The notes under the pieces: generated by a model
What the model was told of the DNA's origin: nothing
The model's input: only the letters and a program-made list of their open reading frames with translations
Database searches by the model: none
Origin: Deltaproteobacteria bacterium
GTDB lineage: Bacteria; Desulfobacterota; Desulfomonilia; UBA1062
Direction of reading: 5' to 3'
NCBI GenBank assembly: GCA_016934135.1
Contig: JAFGTK010000305.1
Location: forward strand, 1 to 8,899
DNA length: 8,899 bases
Program-made: the position numbers and the translations under genes
Shown here: positions 5,907 through 8,899 of the stretch, in pieces
Layout of the letters: each line of letters begins with the position of its first letter
Position numbering within the stretch: position 1 is the stretch's first letter

Positions 5907-8053
5907 GTTCCGTAATTGTTTATCAGTGATACCTGTGAATCGACCTGCTCTTCCCCTTTTTTCGGCGTGAGACGCACATAGTCTCCGTCTGGAAGAAGCC
6001 TTCGCGACTGCATGTTGTCCCTGATGTGAAGCGTCAGGATTTCCTCCAGAACGATCTTCTTGAGCGGCTTGTCGGTGACAGGGAAGAGTACCTCTATCCT
6101 GCGGTCCAGATTGCGCGGCATCATGTCCGCGCTCCCTATGAACACCTCGTCCTCGCCGCCGTTTCTGAAGTAATAGATCCTTGAATGTTCGAGAAAGCGG
6201 CCGACAACGGATGTCACGCTGATGTTCTCGCTCACGCCCTTTATGCCGGGCCTGAGGCAACAGATGCCGCGCACCTGGAGGTCCACCTTCACGCCCGCCT
6301 GCGACGCACGGTAGAGTGAGGCTATGATCCTCCTGTCCACGAGCGAGTTCATCTTGAAAGCGAGATAACCGTCTTTGTGGGTCTTGTGACGCTCGATCTC
6401 GCGTTCGATACGTGCCATAATCTCCATTCTCATCTTTTCCGGGGCAACCAGGAGCGAGCGGTAGTTATTCTTTGCCGAGTATCCGGTAAGTGCGTTGAAG
6501 AGGTCGGATACGTCCGAGCCGATGACCGGGTCGCAGGTGAAATAGCCGATATCTGCATAGATTCGGCTTGTTACCATGTTGTAGTTTCCCGTGCTCATAT
6601 GCACGTAACGGATCAGTCCGTCTGCCTCCCGTCTGACCACCAGGCACAGCTTTGCATGTACCTTCATCCCCATGACGCCGTATACCACATGAACGCCTTC
6701 ATCTTCAAGTGCCCTGGCCCAGCTGATATTGTTCTCCTCGTCGAATCTCGCCTTGAGTTCCAGCAGCACCGCGACCTGCTTGCCTTCGCCCCGGGCCTCC
6801 AGGAAGGCATCGAACAGGGGGCGGTTGTTGCCTGTCCGGTACAGGGTCTGTTTTATGGCCACCACATCCGGGTCCTTAGCTGCCTGCCGGATGAAGTCGA
6901 TAACCGGTGTGAAGCTTTCATACGGGTGATAGAGAAGGATGTTGTTTTTCCGTATGATCTGAAAGATATTCTCCTGAGATGCGAACAGGACCGGGGTCCC
7001 GGGAACGAACATCCTGTCCTTGATATCCGGCCTTTCTATCCTGGTCAGCTGCATGAGGTCGGCCATGCGGAGTATTCCCTTTACCGTATATACCTGGTGC
7101 GAATCGATCCCAAGGTTGTTGACGATGATCTCCTTTATCCTTTCCTGCATGGTGTCTTCGACCTCAAGCCGTATGGTTCTTCCGAAGTAACGAAGCTCCA
7201 GGGTTTCTTCGATTACGGTAAGCAGATCCCCGGCCTCGTCCGCCTCTATATCGATATCGGCGTCCCTGGTGATGCAGAATGGGTATGCGGAAATGATCTT
7301 CAGCCCAGGGAAAAGCATGTCGAGGTTCGATATAACCACCTCTTCGATGAGCACGAAGGTCAGTGTGCGTTTTACGGGTGCGATGAGTTTTTCCTCTTCT
7401 TCCGTGATATCCCCTTCAGGTACCTGCATGAAACGGGGCAGTGTATACGGGACCTTGATGCGGGCGAAACGCTCTTCTTTGCGTCTATTCTCAACAACAA
7501 CGGCAAGGTTGAGGCTCAGATTCGAGATATGCGGAAACGGATGGGCAGGGTCAAATGCAAGCGGGGTGAGCACGGGAAATATCTCCTGTTCAAAGAGTCT
7601 GCGGAGGATCTTCTTCTGAGAATTCCTGAGGCTCGCATAGCTCCTGATTTCTATGCCTGCCTCTTCGAGCTTTGGCATCAGGTCTTCTTGCCAGCATTTA
7701 CTCTGCTTCTTATAGAAGTCAATGAGGATCTTCCTGATCTCATACATCTGCTCACCGGGAGTCATGCCGTCTATGGACTTTTCCTGGATACCGGACAGTA
7801 TCTGCCTGTTCAGCCCCGAGACCCTTACCATGAAGAATTCATCCAGGTTGCTTGCGGTTATGGAGAGGAACTTGACCCGCTCCAGCAGGGGATGCCTGGT
7901 GTCGAGCGCCTCTTCAAGTACCCGCGAGTTGAACTTCAGCCAGGAAAGCTCTCTGTTTATGTAATAGGAAGGATCAGAGAGGTCGATCTCCTTTGCAGTC
8001 TTGTCCCTGACCTTCTCCTTGTTCCCTTCAGTCTTTGTGTTTGCAGTTTCCAT
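5894..8053 (-). CDS. ppk1: Polyphosphate kinase 1
   Basis: This 719-residue enzyme reversibly polymerises the gamma-phosphate of ATP into polyP, working through a phosphohistidine intermediate. It has the standard domain order: N-terminal domain with INRELSWLKFN (32-42) and SNLDEFFMVRV (68-78), head domain, then two phospholipase D-like catalytic domains. The autophosphorylated histidine is H466 in KVHAKL (464-469). The second active-site histidine is H623 in GRFLEHSRI (618-626). STGNYN (487-492), DIGYFT (501-506) and GSADMMPRNLDRRIEVL (640-656) are also present. Length fits the family, with a charged N-terminal extension of about 25 residues. GGAG (8060-8063) lies 6 nt before the ATG, inside the last codons of the upstream 61-codon frame, whose TAG ends 1 nt before this ATG. 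It appears intact, with no missing catalytic residue. Confidence 0.97.
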   Translation of the reverse strand: METANTKTEGNKEKVRDKTAKEIDLSDPSYYINRELSWLKFNSRVLEEALDTRHPLLERVKFLSITASNLDEFFMVRVSGLNRQILSGIQEKSIDGMTPGEQMYEIRKILIDFYKKQSKCWQEDLMPKLEEAGIEIRSYASLRNSQKKILRRLFEQEIFPVLTPLAFDPAHPFPHISNLSLNLAVVVENRRKEERFARIKVPYTLPRFMQVPEGDITEEEEKLIAPVKRTLTFVLIEEVVISNLDMLFPGLKIISAYPFCITRDADIDIEADEAGDLLTVIEETLELRYFGRTIRLEVEDTMQERIKEIIVNNLGIDSHQVYTVKGILRMADLMQLTRIERPDIKDRMFVPGTPVLFASQENIFQIIRKNNILLYHPYESFTPVIDFIRQAAKDPDVVAIKQTLYRTGNNRPLFDAFLEARGEGKQVAVLLELKARFDEENNISWARALEDEGVHVVYGVMGMKVHAKLCLVVRREADGLIRYVHMSTGNYNMVTSRIYADIGYFTCDPVIGSDVSDLFNALTGYSAKNNYRSLLVAPEKMRMEIMARIEREIERHKTHKDGYLAFKMNSLVDRRIIASLYRASQAGVKVDLQVRGICCLRPGIKGVSENISVTSVVGRFLEHSRIYYFRNGGEDEVFIGSADMMPRNLDRRIEVLFPVTDKPLKKIVLEEILTLHIRDNMQSRRLLPDGDYVRLTPKKGEEQVDSQVSLINNYGTWLQ

Positions 8054-8054
8054 A

Positions 8055-8240
8055 CTATGCTCCTATCGAATTCCTGTATAATCTTCTTGTAGCCAACTGT
8101 TCGACAGGCATGAAAAGACAGTCAGCCCTCGATAAAGTATCGTTCCCGTCAGCGGCAAGGGATGTGTTGAATGCCGGAGCAGACAGGAACATGACAGTGA
8201 TAACAATATCCCTTTTGATGATAGAGAGTGACTGCTTCAT
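8055..8240 (-). CDS. 61-residue putative exported peptide leading the ppk1 operon
   Basis: ATG at 8240 has GGAG (8248-8251) 7 nt upstream and lies 32 nt downstream of a TATAAT box. The product has a signal-peptide shape: a charged N-region (MKQSLSIIKRD), a hydrophobic core (IVITVMFLSAPAF) and an Ala-rich cleavage site (SLAA, near 30). About 31 mature residues follow, with one cysteine and a basic end. No family is recognised. Its TAG ends 1 nt before the ppk1 ATG, and its last codons contain the ppk1 ribosome binding site. It could therefore be a genuine small exported protein or a leader whose translation controls access to the ppk1 start. The coding claim rests on RBS, signal-like N-terminus and spacing only. 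Confidence 0.5.
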   Translation of the reverse strand: MKQSLSIIKRDIVITVMFLSAPAFNTSLAADGNDTLSRADCLFMPVEQLATRRLYRNSIGA

Positions 8241-8272
8241 AGAAACACTCCGCTAAGATGATTTATTATTAT

Positions 8273-8300
8273 ATTATAGTTACATTTTGTTAACGAACAA
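8273..8300 (-). promoter_or_regulatory. Promoter of the polyP operon (TTGTTC-16-TATAAT)
   Basis: On the minus strand a perfect TATAAT (8278-8273) follows a poor -35 match, TTGTTC (8300-8295, three of six consensus bases), after 16 nt. Transcription would begin near 8266, giving a 5' leader of about 25 nt before the 61-codon frame. A good -10 with a weak -35 is typical of activator-dependent promoters, and the overlapping direct-repeat array supports that reading. Confidence 0.5.
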
Positions 8301-8327
8301 TGAACAAACGGTTAATTTTACGTTAAG
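8287..8327 (-). promoter_or_regulatory. Candidate Pho box: four half-sites at 11-bp period
   Basis: Read on the minus strand, CTTAACGT (8327-8320), ATTAACCG (8316-8309), GTTCATTG (8305-8298) and GTTAACAA (8294-8287) are separated by 3-nt A/T-rich spacers. Each starts exactly 11 bp after the previous one. Three of the four contain TTAAC, and the third is degenerate. PhoB/PhoP-type regulators bind tandem half-sites with 11-bp periodicity that replace the -35 region, and cyanobacterial and Firmicute versions use TTAAC-type cores. The last half-site ends 8 nt before the -10, where such activators sit. The surrounding DNA is AT-rich, so chance cannot be excluded. Confidence 0.45.
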
Positions 8328-8365
8328 ATCGAGCCTTCAAAAGTGCTTTGTCTTTCTTTATGACA

Positions 8366-8386
8366 ATATCCCTTCCAGGGGGATAT
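8366..8386. other. 7-bp inverted repeat between the GDPD-like gene and the operon promoter
   Basis: ATATCCC (8366-8372) and GGGATAT (8380-8386) are perfect inverted copies around a 7-nt centre. There is no T-run on either side, so it is not a good intrinsic terminator. It could be an operator-like dyad or an mRNA hairpin in the 3' tail of the upstream gene. Its role is unknown. Confidence 0.3.
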
Positions 8387-8454
8387 ACTTTCTCCGGTGC
8401 AGGGTCCGTGATTATACGTTACAGACTCCGGATGACACCGGCCGTGCCATTGTG

Positions 8455-8899
8455 TCAGGCGATTTTTCTGCGTTTGTCGCAGAGATCGTCTGTGTCATAC
8501 ATGCAGGTGTTCACGTGCTGATTCTCAATGGTGAAAGAAGAGGTGATGGATTTCGGCAGCAGTATCAAGGCTTTCAGGAAAGACTCGAAATCAGGCGCTG
8601 TATTGATATTGACATCGAATCCCCATTGTCGGATCGTCCTTGCCATGTTTGTGCTGTTCTTCGACCCATATCCGACGGAAAATCGGTTGATCCCCCAGCG
8701 GGAGAACGTATGCAGGCATTTTTTTGCTTCATTCGGGGACGTCATGATCAGCGGACCCAGAAAATCCACCTCGCACTGCCTTATGGAATGCGTGAATTCG
8801 CTTATAAAGGCGTGCAGGCCCATATTATGCAGACTGTCGACAGCCCCGCTGATCCATAGCTGTTCATCCTTTAAACCGGATTCCATAAGGATCGGGATA
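8455..8899 (-). CDS. Probable glycerophosphodiester phosphodiesterase, C-terminal part (5' end outside window)
   Basis: The frame is open from the right edge to TGA at 8457-8455 and gives about 147 residues. The later strands of a GDPD-type TIM barrel seem recognisable: CLHTFSRWGINRFSVGYG, then ARTIRQWGFDVNINTAPDFE (the strand where family members carry V.VWTVN), then FLKALILLPKSITSSF (where the family has a DGIITD-type motif). The catalytic N-terminal part with the HRG motif is outside the window, so the assignment rests on general resemblance. Such enzymes split glycerophosphodiesters into glycerol 3-phosphate and an alcohol, and are often part of phosphate-scavenging regulons. An in-frame ATG at 8886 falls within apparently continuous coding sequence and is unlikely to be the start. 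About 130 nt separate its stop from the Pho-like array, so the polyP operon probably has its own promoter. Confidence 0.5.
   Translation of the reverse strand, partial: IPILMESGLKDEQLWISGAVDSLHNMGLHAFISEFTHSIRQCEVDFLGPLIMTSPNEAKKCLHTFSRWGINRFSVGYGSKNSTNMARTIRQWGFDVNINTAPDFESFLKALILLPKSITSSFTIENQHVNTCMYDTDDLCDKRRKIA

Noticed and set aside
5907..6260. N-terminal extension of the CHAD frame to 6260
   Set aside because: This part overlaps ppk1 out of frame, is Arg/Gln/His-rich without CHAD motifs, and the ATG at 5906 gives a normal overlap with the ppk1 stop.
6377..8092. 571-codon open frame on the plus strand opposite ppk1
   Set aside because: It lies entirely antisense to an intact, strongly conserved ppk1, shows no family motifs or RBS, and is a codon-bias shadow. 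The same applies to the plus-strand frames at 1943-2671 and 4506-5369 and to other frames over the operon.
8433..8457. TGACAC/GTGTCA inverted repeat at the end of the GDPD-like gene as a terminator
   Set aside because: The stem is only 6 bp with a 13-nt loop and no T-run on the minus strand.
8287..8859. 190-codon plus-strand frame at the right edge
   Set aside because: Its start lies within the AT-rich promoter and repeat array, and its body is antisense to the GDPD-like gene. There is no RBS.
1..8899. CRISPR array, insertion sequence with transposase, rRNA or complete tRNA
   Set aside because: No regularly spaced identical repeats, no transposase motifs and no structural RNA signatures were found on either strand.

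Overview
The window is a bacterial chromosomal segment of roughly even base composition. Its core is a tightly packed minus-strand operon for inorganic polyphosphate (polyP) metabolism. Gram-negative-style signal peptides, strong GGAGG ribosome binding sites, a PhoH-family ATPase and a decayed PAS/HisKA-type sensor kinase fit a Desulfobacterota or Nitrospirota-like organism. That placement is an impression from protein style, not a phylogenetic result.

Layout. Bases 1-501 (+) are the 3' end of a PhoH-family ATPase gene. A convergent 35-codon gene for a single-span membrane microprotein follows (519-626, -). Bases 627-1602 are decayed intergenic DNA: two diverged copies of a 71-73 bp repeat, an intrinsic-terminator-like hairpin, and two fragments of a sensor histidine kinase pseudogene. 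A small gene for a putative exported 66-residue protein (1710-1910, +) runs convergently toward the operon.

The polyP operon is read right to left from about 8270 to 1952. Its genes are a 61-codon putative exported peptide, ppk1 (polyP kinase), a stand-alone CHAD-domain protein (polyP-binding family), a calcineurin-like metallophosphoesterase fused to an HD domain, and a Ppx/GppA exopolyphosphatase that also carries a C-terminal HD domain. The joints are 1 nt apart, 13 bp overlapping, 12 nt apart and 11 bp overlapping, so the genes are almost certainly co-transcribed and largely translationally coupled. Upstream lies a TATAAT promoter preceded by four half-sites at an exact 11-bp period with TTAAC-like cores, the architecture of a PhoB/PhoP-type Pho box. 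At the right edge (8455-8899, -) is the C-terminal part of a probable glycerophosphodiester phosphodiesterase.

Together the operon encodes polyP synthesis (Ppk1), a likely polyP-granule or polyP-binding protein (CHAD), an exopolyphosphatase (Ppx) and an uncharacterised second hydrolase (MPE-HD). The HD domain of the MPE-HD protein is visibly homologous to the one on Ppx. The most interesting point is this HD module shared by two different hydrolases, which suggests a common ligand or a common mode of control.
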